Source: Flavobacteriaceae bacterium (GTDB lineage: Bacteria > Bacteroidota > Bacteroidia > Flavobacteriales > Flavobacteriaceae). From it: a stretch of 64,000 nucleotides of DNA. Of the stretch, positions 42,434 to 52,400 are shown piece after piece. Each line of letters begins with the position of its first letter. Positions within the stretch are counted from its first letter, which is position 1. Location of the stretch: positions 1 through 64,000 of the forward strand of contig JAGKWW010000006.1 of NCBI GenBank assembly GCA_021151665.1, read 5' to 3'. A program made the translations under genes and the position numbers. The notes beneath the pieces were generated by a model. The model was given only the letters and a program-made list of their open reading frames with translations. It was not told the origin of the DNA and made no database searches.

Positions 42434-42461
42434 ATGTAATGTCTCCCCGGGTATGGGGGTA
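42434..42461 (-). promoter_or_regulatory. shared CCCC/GGGG operator and promoter core, AraC operon
   Basis: On the minus strand TACCCCCATACCCGGGG (42461 down to 42445) is followed after six bases by TACAT and a T-run (42438 onward), a -7-like core. The same 17-bp element with one change, at the same spacing, precedes the receiver gene at 43129-43160. Confidence 0.6.
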
Positions 42462-42571
42462 TGAATCACTACTAAATTACAATTAATGCAGTGGCAAGCG
42501 GGGTGTTTAACGTATAATTAAGGGCTTTTAACTATGTTCTGTTAAGAAATCCTAAGGATATTACGGTCTTG

Positions 42572-43000
42572 TCAATTCACTATGAGCATAAAGGTTTCCT
42601 TATTGAAACCGTCGGCTATATATTGCCATATTACCCCCAGGATATAGAATATCTTTTTTCTGAAATCGGGGTCGCTCTCTTTGCGGATGTAGACATTGGC
42701 ACCTGCAATAAACACCTCCTCATCAAGCCCTTCGGCAGGATTTTCGGCATAAGCAACAATAATTATACTATCGTACCTGCAGTCTTTGCGTATATCGGCT
42801 ATCAGGCCGGTGCCCACGGCGGCCTCCCCTATTTTTATAAATACCACATCGGGCATTACCCATTGCAGTGCCAGGTAGTCTTCAAGCGCCCGGTTGTCGC
42901 TAAATGCAATAATATCACTTTCAATATTTCCGGCTTCAAATAATTCAAGAAGCATTTTCTTGTCTTCACTGCCAAGCAGCAGAACATTTAATTTTTCCAT
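42572..43000 (-). CDS. atypical receiver-domain protein lacking the phospho-acceptor Asp
   Basis: A 142-residue single receiver fold. Strand 1 (KLNVLLLGSEDKK) keeps acidic residues and the C-terminal Lys is in YIRKESD. Strand 3, normally ending in L-D, reads PDVVFIKIG, so the phosphorylated Asp is replaced by Lys56. The switch Thr/Ser position is also not conserved (IIIVAYAEN). It cannot be phosphorylated in the usual way and may act as a constitutive or ligand-controlled partner. It is divergent from the sensor kinase at 43508, which itself lacks its His. Confidence 0.75.
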   Translation of the reverse strand: MEKLNVLLLGSEDKKMLLELFEAGNIESDIIAFSDNRALEDYLALQWVMPDVVFIKIGEAAVGTGLIADIRKDCRYDSIIIVAYAENPAEGLDEEVFIAGANVYIRKESDPDFRKKIFYILGVIWQYIADGFNKETFMLIVN

Positions 43001-43128
43001 AAGATGAGATTTAAAGGGGTATAACTATCACAGCCACACCGGAAAAAAAGCGCTGGTATATTGCAAAATCTAAATTCGGATATGAAGTAGCCCGGAGGCA
43101 ACCGTATTGATATTAGTAAAAGGTGTGG

Positions 43129-43160
43129 AAAGATGTAGGATCGCCCCTGGTATGGGGGTA
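43129..43160 (-). promoter_or_regulatory. shared CCCC/GGGG operator and promoter core, receiver gene
   Basis: On the minus strand TACCCCCATACCAGGGG (43160 down to 43144) is followed after six bases by TACATCTTT (43137 down to 43129). Sixteen of 17 operator bases and the spacing agree with the AraC operon promoter. Confidence 0.6.
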
Positions 43161-43355
43161 AATACGAAGTTAATAAAGTAAACGGCCGGCGGTTTTGCTT
43201 TAACTTATATTTAAGCACTAAAAATGTTGCAAGCCACGACGAACATATTTGAACGCTTAAACAGTCATACTATTTTAAAATTATAAGATTTTCCGGAATC
43301 GTTGCATGTTTTGCCAAACATAAGTTAACGAATGTTAAAGAATATTGCGATTTTT

Positions 43356-43363
43356 TATCTTTG
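43356..43363 (+). promoter_or_regulatory. -7 promoter element of the sensor kinase gene
   Basis: TATCTTTG matches TAnnTTTG exactly, predicting a leader of about 140 nt before the ATG at 43508. The rest of the 43001-43507 intergenic region shows no further gene. Confidence 0.6.
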
Positions 43364-43507
43364 TAGTACCTGCCTCTGCAGAGATCTACATACATCAAGA
43401 GGAACCAATTTTCTCACGGGATAGCCTTACATTCCGCACATCCAATATTATTTTTATTTATCCCGGAAACACGCACTTGTATTGTATGTTGTTCAAATAT
43501 CTATTAT

Positions 43508-46399
43508 ATGACAACCAACGAAAATAATGCACTAACGACGGTAGAAACCACCACTATGCCCCGGCACGCAACCGATAAATATAAAATGATGATCGATTGT
43601 ATGGATGAAGGCTACTGCATCATCCGGATGCTTTATGATAAAAATGGCAAGGCTACGGACTGGCGTTACCTCGAAGTGAACCATGCGTTCGAACTCAACA
43701 ATGGCCTGTATAATGCCACCGGAAAGACGATTCGCGAAATGGCGCCGGATATCGAATACAAGTGGGTGGAAATATACGACAAGGTGGCCCGCAGCGGTGA
43801 GCCTATCCGCTTTATAGAGGACTCCAAAGCATTAAACCGTATTTTCAACCTGTATGCTTTTCGTATAGGCGATCCGGAAGAACGGCTGGTCGCAGTTATC
43901 TTTACCGATATAACGCTACAGGCAAAAGCCGAAGAACAGCTCAAGCTCAGCAAGGAAAAACAAGCTTTTATGCTGAAGCTGACCGACAGTATACGGTTTG
44001 TTTCCGATCCTGCCAAAATCCAGTTCAGCGCTGCCACGCTGCTTGGCGAACACCTCGGTGCAGCACGTGCCGGCTACGCCGAAACGCAGCCCGACGACAG
44101 CAAGGTGGCCGTTACGCTTCACTACACTGATGGAGTGCGGGGAATGGAAGGCGTTTACTCCTATGAAGATTATGGTATGGACCTGCTTAACGACCTGCTC
44201 GCCGGCAAAACAGTTGTGCGAAGCGATATTGCCAATGACCCTACGCTAACGAAAGCAGAAAAGCAGGCACATGCGGTACTGGATCTGGGTGCAACGCTCA
44301 ATATCCCCCTTGTAAAAGAAGGAAAGCTCGTGGCTATTATGTTCGTGCATTTTAAAAATGCGCACCAGTGGACAGAAAATGAGATAGAGATAGCCGAAGA
44401 AACCGCCGAGCGTACCTGGGCTACTGTAGAACGCGCCAAGGCCGAGCAGGCGCTTAAAGAAAGCGAGGCGCATTACCGGGCACTGGTAGAAGGACATACC
44501 CAGGCTGTGTGGGAAACCGACCCAGACGGGATAATTGTTGCCGGCAGCCAGAGCTGGATGTCTTACACCGGGCAGACCACTGCAGAGTTTGTGGGTTACG
44601 GATGGCTGAATGCAGTGCATCCGGACGACCGCGAATATGCCGAACGGCAGTGGCGTGAGGCGGTGGCTGCTAAAAGGATAGTCAATGCCGAATTCAGGAT
44701 TCAATTCGCTACGGGCGGATACCGGTGGAGTAATGTAAGGGCTGTACCTGTGCTCGATTCAGAGGGCAAGATACAAAAATGGGTCGGCATGAATATCGAT
44801 ATACAGGAACGAAAGGAAACTGAGGAAGAACTACGGCAGCAGAGGCTGCAGCTTTCTAAAGTCCAGGAAATCGGCGGCGTGGCAGGTATCGACATTGATA
44901 TTACAGATAAACTGAACGGGCAGCGCACGCCCGAATATCTTAGAATTCACGGCCTGCCGGGAGATACCCAAAACGAAACACATCAGGACTGGCTGAACCG
45001 CCTCCATCCTGAGGATCGCGATAAAGCAGCAGAAGCCCTACAAACTGCACTGGAAGGAAAAGGGAATGTTTACCAGAACGAGTACCGCATCATCAGGCCC
45101 AGCGATAGACAGGTACGCTGGATTTATGTGAAAGCCGATATAGTAAGGGATAGCCGTGGCGAAGCCGTCCGGCTCATTGGTGCCCATATTGACATAACCA
45201 GCCAGAAAGAAAGCGAAATGGCTCTGTGGGAGGCCGAACGCAAATACAGGGAACAACTGGAAAAAGAGGTGACCGACCGCACACTTCAGCTCAATGAAAG
45301 CAAAGAGCTGATACAGGCTACCCTTGACGCTTCATTTGACATGATACAGGTATTTAAAGCCGTGCGGGACAAATCAGGCGAGATCATAGACTTTATATGG
45401 ATATTGAATAATGATGTAGCTGCCAGTATCTATGGCGACGTTATTGGCCAGAGCCTGCTTGAAAGAAACCCGGGTGTGGTAGAGACAGGAATCTTCGCGC
45501 ACTTTGTAGAGGTAACCGAGACCGGAGTGCCGCAACGCTATGAAAAATATTACCAACATGAGCAGTTCGACGGCTGGATCCATCAATCCGTTGTAAAGGT
45601 AGACGATGGCGTGGCTACCTCTACCACCGATATTACAGAGCGCAAGCTTGCCGAGAAACAGATCCTGGGCCTCAATACGATGCTGTCTGCGAAGAACAGG
45701 GAACTCGAAGCAATGAATTCGGAATTAACGACTTTCAATAATATCGCAGCTAATGATTATAACGAAACATTCCGTGCACTGTACCTTAACCTTGAAAACC
45801 TTATAAAAAGCGATGCAGCAAGGCTTAGCAACACAGGCAAAGCCAACCTGCGCAAGGCCCAGTCGGCGATACAGAAAATGAAGATGCTTACCGAGGATAT
45901 CGTGGCTTTTTCCAAACTACCGTCAATAGACGGCGCTGTTTCAGAAATTGACCTGAACCATACACTCAATGATGTGCTGGACGATTTTAGGGATAAGATA
46001 AACTTTACCGGCATTACGATAACGGCGGAAGATTTGCCTGTCATAAACGGCTTCCCACTTCTTACCTCCCTCCTGTTCCATCACGTCATAGATAATGCTT
46101 TAAAATTCAGGAATGAAGAGTCTCCGCGCCTTAATATTAGTTTTACAACTGTAACAAAAGGAACGCCGCCTATGCCGTATTTCCAGATTACTTTTGCCGA
46201 TAATGGCATCGGAATTCCGGAAGAAGAACAAGAAAATATTTTTAACATCTTTCACACCCTGCACCCAAAAGGGACCTATCGCGGGTCGGGTATCGGCCTG
46301 GCGGTATGCCGCAAGATAATGGCGCTGCATAAAGGTTACATCAGCGCTTTGCCAAATGCAGGGGGCGGAACCATTATAAGCTGCCTTTTCCCTGCCTGA
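43508..46399 (+). CDS. multi-PAS/GAF sensor kinase with degenerate phospho-acceptor box
   Basis: A 963-residue cytoplasmic sensor with no membrane segment. Order: PAS (about 20-140), GAF (about 155-310), PAS with PAC (about 320-440, GYGWLNAVHPDD), PAS with PAC (about 455-570, WLNRLHPEDRDKA), a short coiled linker, PAS (about 600-725), dimerisation helices (about 740-835) and HATPase (about 850-963, DNALKF, DNGIGIP, GSGIGLAVC). In Bacteroidota relatives the phospho-acceptor box reads ASHDLQEPLR; here it is AANDYNETFR, so His is replaced by Asn749. The ATPase motifs are intact. It may signal without autophosphorylation or through another residue. Confidence 0.88.
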   Translation: MTTNENNALTTVETTTMPRHATDKYKMMIDCMDEGYCIIRMLYDKNGKATDWRYLEVNHAFELNNGLYNATGKTIREMAPDIEYKWVEIYDKVARSGEPIRFIEDSKALNRIFNLYAFRIGDPEERLVAVIFTDITLQAKAEEQLKLSKEKQAFMLKLTDSIRFVSDPAKIQFSAATLLGEHLGAARAGYAETQPDDSKVAVTLHYTDGVRGMEGVYSYEDYGMDLLNDLLAGKTVVRSDIANDPTLTKAEKQAHAVLDLGATLNIPLVKEGKLVAIMFVHFKNAHQWTENEIEIAEETAERTWATVERAKAEQALKESEAHYRALVEGHTQAVWETDPDGIIVAGSQSWMSYTGQTTAEFVGYGWLNAVHPDDREYAERQWREAVAAKRIVNAEFRIQFATGGYRWSNVRAVPVLDSEGKIQKWVGMNIDIQERKETEEELRQQRLQLSKVQEIGGVAGIDIDITDKLNGQRTPEYLRIHGLPGDTQNETHQDWLNRLHPEDRDKAAEALQTALEGKGNVYQNEYRIIRPSDRQVRWIYVKADIVRDSRGEAVRLIGAHIDITSQKESEMALWEAERKYREQLEKEVTDRTLQLNESKELIQATLDASFDMIQVFKAVRDKSGEIIDFIWILNNDVAASIYGDVIGQSLLERNPGVVETGIFAHFVEVTETGVPQRYEKYYQHEQFDGWIHQSVVKVDDGVATSTTDITERKLAEKQILGLNTMLSAKNRELEAMNSELTTFNNIAANDYNETFRALYLNLENLIKSDAARLSNTGKANLRKAQSAIQKMKMLTEDIVAFSKLPSIDGAVSEIDLNHTLNDVLDDFRDKINFTGITITAEDLPVINGFPLLTSLLFHHVIDNALKFRNEESPRLNISFTTVTKGTPPMPYFQITFADNGIGIPEEEQENIFNIFHTLHPKGTYRGSGIGLAVCRKIMALHKGYISALPNAGGGTIISCLFPA

Positions 46400-46464
46400 G
46401 CCGTACCTCAGCCGGGTCACGGCGTTCAACACTATACTTAAGCCGGGATTGGTTAAAAAAATCA

Positions 46465-48987
46465 TTACTGGCCTGCACCCATATATTTGGCGAGATATGG
46501 AGCGGTTCTGCTTTCCTTCGATTTTATAATTTCGGACGGCGGGCCCTCAGCGACAATCGTTCCGCCCTTTTCCCCTGCTCCAGGGCCAATGTCTATGATC
46601 CAGTCGCTGCCCGCTATTACCTGCATATCATGCTCTACCACTATTACGGTGTTCCCAGAATTGACAAGCCTGCGCAATTGCGCCAGAAGTTTTTCTACAT
46701 CGCTGGGGTGCAGGCCGGTTGTAGGCTCATCCAATATATAAAGCGTTTTCCCTGCCTGGCTACGTTGTAATTCGGTGGCAAGCTTGATGCGCTGCGCTTC
46801 ACCTCCGGAAAGCTCGGTAGCCGGCTGCCCGAGCCGTAGATATCCGAGTCCCACTTCACTCAAAATATCAAGGGGATGCCGTACCGTAGCCTCATCTTCA
46901 AAAAAATCGCGTGCCTCATCAACCGTCATTTGCAGTACTTGCGCAATGTTGCGTCCGTTATATTCCACTTCCAGCGTGGAGGCTTTGTAACGTGTGCCGG
47001 AGCACACGGGACATGGCGCATAAACACTCGGGAGGAACAAAAGCTCAACCATGACGAACCCTTCGCCCTGGCAATTGGGGCAGCGGCCTTTGGCAACGTT
47101 AAACGAGAAACGGCCGGCATCATACTTTCGCGACTTTGCCAGTTTTGTAGCGGCAAAGAGTTTCCGGACAGGATCGAACAGGCCTGTATAGGTGGCGAGG
47201 TTAGAACGCGGCGTTCGCCCGATAGCTTTCTGGTCTACCACAATCAGCCGTTTCAGGTGTTGTAGCCCATCCGTTATTGTCCCCCCTACTCTTTGCGTCG
47301 CGGCATCTTCAAGCGGATTGTCATCGTCAGTGGTTTCTGCGACAACCGAAGTACCAAGGCTTTCCGATACCAGTTCTACAAGCGCCTGGCTGACAAGGCT
47401 GCTCTTTCCGGAACCCGAGATACCGGTAACGCTGGTAAAAACACCTATGGGGAACGAAACCTCAAGGTTTTGCAAATTGTTGCGCGAGACTCCCGAGAGT
47501 TTCAGCCATCCGTGCGGTTCGTTTGCTAGGGCGCCCAGGGACTTGTACCCGGCACCGATATATTTTTTGGTAACAGATGCTTCAACTTCCTGCAAACCTT
47601 GCGGTGGGCCGCTATACAAAACCTGTCCGCCGTATTGGCCTGCACCGGGGCCCACATCTACTATCCAGTCGGCATGGTCTATAACATCGATTTCATGCTC
47701 TACTACGAATATGGAGTTGCCCGAAGCCTTCAGCCCATCAAGTGCACGAAGCAGCGCCTGAGTATCTGCCGGATGCAACCCTGCCGAGGGTTCGTCGAGC
47801 ACATACACCACCCCGAAAAGATTGGACCGTACCTGCGTAGCCAGCCTGAGCCTTTGCAATTCGCCGGGCGAAAGCGTTGGTGTGGTACGCTCCAGGGTTA
47901 GGTAACCCAAGCCGAGGTCTAGCATAACATTGAGGCGCGCAAGGAAATCTTCGGCAATGCGCAGTTTTACCATTTCTTTCTCACCTGCATCTGCAGTGCT
48001 ATTCTTTTTTGCAAAAGGTCCGAATATTTCAGCAAGCATCCCGAGGGGCTTTCTCGCCATCTCGGCTATATCGAGGCCGGCAAAGGTCACCGAGAGTGAT
48101 TCCCTTTTCAGGCGCTTGCCGTGACAGACGGGGCAATCGCTTGTAAGCATATATTGCGCCACGCGTTTTTTCATCAGCTGGCTCTGGGTATTGGCAAAGG
48201 TGTGCATTACATAGCGTTTTACCCCGGTAAACGTTCCCATATAATCGGGAGGAACTTTGTTTTTGAGAGCCTTTTTCACTTCTGCACCGCTTAGTCCGGG
48301 ATATACCGGCACTACCGGCTGCTCCTCTGTAAATAATATCCAATTGCGGGTTTCCTGCGGCAATTCACGCCACGGTACGTCCACGTCATATCCCATTGTG
48401 GTAAGGATGTCGCGTTGGTTCTGGCCGCCCCACGCAGTAGGCCACGCGGCAATAGCCCGCTCCCGTATAGTAAGCGAGTCATCGGGCACCATAGACTTCT
48501 CAGTTACATCATATACGCGGCCCAAGCCGTGGCATTTGGGGCAGGCGCCCTCGGGCGTATTGGGCGAGAACGATTCGGCATACAAAATCCCCTGCGCTTG
48601 CGGATAATCTCCCGCACGCGAATACAGCATCCGGAGAAGATTGGACAGGGTGGTAACGCTGCCGACCGTAGAGCGCGTGCTCACCCCACCCCTCTGCTGC
48701 TGCAACGCTACTGCAGGCGGAAGGCCATCGATGCTGTCAACCTCAGGAATTGGCATCTGGTTAAAAAGCCTACGGGCATAAGGCGATACCGATTCCAGGT
48801 AGCGGCGTTGCGCCTCGGCGTAGATGGTGCCAAAGGCCAGTGACGATTTTCCTGAACCCGATACCCCTGTGAATACTACCAGGGCGTTGCGCGGAATGGT
48901 TACATCTACGTCTTTAAGGTTGTGCTCCCTGGCGCCGTTTACTGTAATATATCCGGCGAAAGCGTTGCTGTCGTTATTGTTTGGCAT
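46465..48987 (-). CDS. UvrA2-like ABC ATPase
   Basis: An 840-residue UvrA paralogue with two ABC modules: Walker A GVSGSGKSS and GISGSGKSS, signatures LSPGEL and LSGGEAQR, and Walker B VLDEPSAGL and ILDEPTTGL. Zinc-finger cysteines are in CPKCHG, CPVCHG, CPNCQG and CPVCSG. After LLRMLYSRAGDYPQ it moves straight to the first zinc module, so the UvrB-binding domain of UvrA1 is absent. This defines UvrA2, which is linked to DNA-damage or drug tolerance independent of UvrBC. An alternative start is at 49011. The 3' end faces the sensor kinase. Confidence 0.92.
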   Translation of the reverse strand: MPNNNDSNAFAGYITVNGAREHNLKDVDVTIPRNALVVFTGVSGSGKSSLAFGTIYAEAQRRYLESVSPYARRLFNQMPIPEVDSIDGLPPAVALQQQRGGVSTRSTVGSVTTLSNLLRMLYSRAGDYPQAQGILYAESFSPNTPEGACPKCHGLGRVYDVTEKSMVPDDSLTIRERAIAAWPTAWGGQNQRDILTTMGYDVDVPWRELPQETRNWILFTEEQPVVPVYPGLSGAEVKKALKNKVPPDYMGTFTGVKRYVMHTFANTQSQLMKKRVAQYMLTSDCPVCHGKRLKRESLSVTFAGLDIAEMARKPLGMLAEIFGPFAKKNSTADAGEKEMVKLRIAEDFLARLNVMLDLGLGYLTLERTTPTLSPGELQRLRLATQVRSNLFGVVYVLDEPSAGLHPADTQALLRALDGLKASGNSIFVVEHEIDVIDHADWIVDVGPGAGQYGGQVLYSGPPQGLQEVEASVTKKYIGAGYKSLGALANEPHGWLKLSGVSRNNLQNLEVSFPIGVFTSVTGISGSGKSSLVSQALVELVSESLGTSVVAETTDDDNPLEDAATQRVGGTITDGLQHLKRLIVVDQKAIGRTPRSNLATYTGLFDPVRKLFAATKLAKSRKYDAGRFSFNVAKGRCPNCQGEGFVMVELLFLPSVYAPCPVCSGTRYKASTLEVEYNGRNIAQVLQMTVDEARDFFEDEATVRHPLDILSEVGLGYLRLGQPATELSGGEAQRIKLATELQRSQAGKTLYILDEPTTGLHPSDVEKLLAQLRRLVNSGNTVIVVEHDMQVIAGSDWIIDIGPGAGEKGGTIVAEGPPSEIIKSKESRTAPYLAKYMGAGQ

Positions 48988-49011
48988 AATCAGACTTTTA
49001 TGGAAGAGCAT

Positions 49012-49401
49012 AAATTTAAAAACATGAATCTTAAATATCCTTTATAATAACTTAAATGTAGCGTCTCTCGGGATTATAGTTACTGGTTAAATATAGGTAA
49101 TTTAAATTTATATAAACTAAACCTATTGTATCATCGAAAATACATATATCAAACACACACCCGTTCACTTCGTTAGTACAATATTTGCAATTGAGGATAA
49201 TGCAAAAATTATTCAGAAATTTAGTTCATTTTGAGAATATGTTAATTTTTTCATCGATTTATTTTACATTTTATCGAAACATATCTTAAAATCAGCGTCT
49301 TAACAAAATGCGCTGATATATTTGTTTTTTAATTCGTTTTAACAATTTATTAACTATTGGAATTACTTGGTGACTACTTCAATTTATAATAAAGAGTGTG
49401 T
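49012..49401. other. intergenic region, about 390 bp
   Basis: A very A/T-rich divergent promoter region between the UvrA2-like gene and the giant T9SS gene. I see no gene, no clear -7 consensus close to 49402 and no terminator. Confidence 0.4.
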
Positions 49402-52400
49402 ATGTTTTTAAAATTACCTTTCCCCAAACTCATTGCCCTGATAATTTTCTTTGGGGCGCTAAGTACAAATGCCCAGCAGGCGACGGTATACAGCTACGAT
49501 TTTACCACTGCTTCCGGGTCGTCTTACAATACTACCGCAGGCCAGATTGGCAGCAGCGGATGGAACCTTCTCACAACGGGTACCGATATGGGAGGCCGCA
49601 TTTATAACGGCTACCTGGATCTTACCAATGACGCAACGGGTGCGTCTAATGCTGCGGGATGGGCGCTGGCTTATACGGTAAGTGCAGCGTCATCGCCCTT
49701 CACGTCGACACTGGCCAACAACCCCGGATTGGTGACGTGGACCTTTAACATGAGGCAGTCGCGCACCAACCCGAGCGGCCTGGGCAATAACAGCTATGGT
49801 AACGCCTTTATTCTTGCGGGTACATCAAATACCACCGCAACGAGTGGATCGGGCTATGCCGTAGTACTGGGTAACAGCGGCAACACCGATCCAATAAGGC
49901 TTGTTCGCTACACATCCGGGCTTCGTACTTCTACCGATATGCTTTCTTCCAACACCAGTGGAGTGAATGACTTTGGCCGGCATTATGCTAGCGTAAAGGT
50001 TACTTACAACCCTTCTAACAACGTATGGGAGCTTTTTGTGAGGAAAGACAGCAGTTCGTCGTTTAGTGACCCTGCCCAGGGCTACTACTCATCACAGGGA
50101 ACGGTAGTTAATAGCGGCTCAACTTCAACAGCAACGCCCCTTATGGGAGCTTTTTGGAATGCAGGGAGCAAGCAAAGGCAGCCTGCCTATTTCGATAATG
50201 TAAAAGTAACGGTTGCCACACCCGTACTGAGCTCACTTTCTCCAACAAGTAAAGTGGCAGGTTCCGGTTCTTTCACGCTTACCGTAACCGGTTCAAACTT
50301 TTTGAACGGCTCTGTAATTAAATGGAATGGTACAGCGCTGACTACAACCTACATTTCGGCAACACAGCTTTCGGCTACGGTGCCTGCCGCCAATATTGCA
50401 ACGGCAGGTACGGCCAGCATCACGGTAGGGACCGGTGCTGCGGAAAGTAGTTCGCAAACCTTCTATATCGATCAGCTCAATGTGCCGTCAATCTCTACCT
50501 CTACGAGTGCGCTGAATACCTTTACTACGGTAACGGGCACAGCATCGGCTGCACAAAGCTTTACTTCTACAGGTACCAGCCTACAGTCGGGCAGCACCAT
50601 AACAATCTCTACACCAACTGTGTTTGAGATATCGGCCGCAGCGGCGGGCGGGTATGCCGCGAGCCTCAATGTACCTGCTTCAACCACTACGAGCTATGTA
50701 AGGGTGAAGAGCACGGCTGCCCCGGGTGTATACTCCGGCTTTATTACACTGACATCTCCGGGAGCTGCGACACGCCAGATAGCGCTTAACGCTGTCGTGC
50801 TAAGCACAGAACCCACCGCTACGGCAACCTCTGTGGGTTTCAGCAATATCAACTCGATCCAGGGAACGGCTTCATGGAGCGGGGGCAATGGTGCCAACCA
50901 CCTCGTTGTTATTAAGGCTTTAAGCGCTGTAACAGCTACTGTAACAGATGGGTCAACCTATTACGCATCGCCTGTTTACAGCTTGGGTGCCGACCTTGGC
51001 TCAGGCAGTTTTGTAGTATATGGGGGGAGTGCCAACAGCGTTACCATCACCGGTCTTACCCCCGCCACAACCTATTATGTTACGGTTTATGAATATAATG
51101 GCTCGGGCGGAACAGAAAATTACCGTACAACGGGCGTAAGCGGATCTTTTACCACACAAAATGCCCCTTTAGGCCTACAGGTAAAAGCTGCGAACACCGT
51201 ATATAATATCGACTTTGACAACACCCTGGAAGGTGTTAATAACAGCACCTATGCCGGTGCGGCCCTTGCTGCACTGCCGGATGTGGGCGAATTGAACTCG
51301 AATGCCTTTGTGCTTTCGGCTGCAACAACTACGGGCGTAACTTTTGGTACAGATATTCTTGATGACGACCCGGGCTACGGAAACGGTACCTCTGACGGTG
51401 GTGAAACAGATGGCGGATACTATGCCTTTCAGGTGGCTTCCGGCAACTATGCGTTGGGCTTCCAGATAGACCCACTTAACCCATCGAGCAGTACCACACT
51501 ACGTTTCCAGAACCAAACGGGCGCCGCTATTACATCGCTGAATATCGGGTATAAAATCTATGTGAGGAATGACGAAGCCGGAAGCGACAGCTACAACTTC
51601 AGCCATTCTTCGACAAATGCCAATAACGCAACCTTTACTGCTGCACCTGTACTCAACCAGGCTACGGGCATTGCTGCCGATGGCCTTCCGGGCTGGAAAA
51701 TGTACTATAAAGTAATTACCCTGACAGGGCTTAACATTTCTGCGAACAGCTACTATTACCTGCGATGGAGCAACGAATCGGTTTCGGGCACGGCTTATGA
51801 TGAAGTGGCTCTTGATGACATCAGTATCGTGGCCAACCCTACAACAAACTTTAGTACGGTTGCCGGTATTGCCGAAACGGCAGTGCTTGCAGGTAACGCA
51901 CAGCTTAATGGGGCAGCTACCGTAAGCAGCGATATCACATTCAACGGTGGTAAGCTTTACATCGGTGCAAACACCCTTACACTAAAAGGTTCTGTTACCA
52001 ACACTACAGCAGCCGGACTTAGTGGTGGAAGCGCTGCCAGCCTTACCGTTTCAGGAAGTGTTAGCCCAACCCTTAGCTTTGACCAGACAACGGTGGGTAC
52101 TACCAACCTTCTTAATAATTTTTCGGTTACTACTACTGCTACAAATACGGTAACACTTGGAAGCAGCCTTGTGATAAACGGTGCGCTTGCGATAGATGAG
52201 AACCAGACACTTGCCATTGGCACAAACACGCTTACCGGTACGCTTGCTTCAATTACCAACAATGGTACCGTTACAACAACCAACACTACCACTACCCCAT
52301 TTGCTTCTGGTAAAACATGGGGCGGCACCGGAACAGTTATACTGGCTGCCGCTACTGCAGCACAATACCTGCCGGCAGGAATCTATAATAAAGTGACCGT

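Noticed and set aside
43001..43355. Small gene in the spacer between the receiver and the sensor kinase
   Set aside because: Frames are short and uncharacteristic; the region is accounted for by two promoters.
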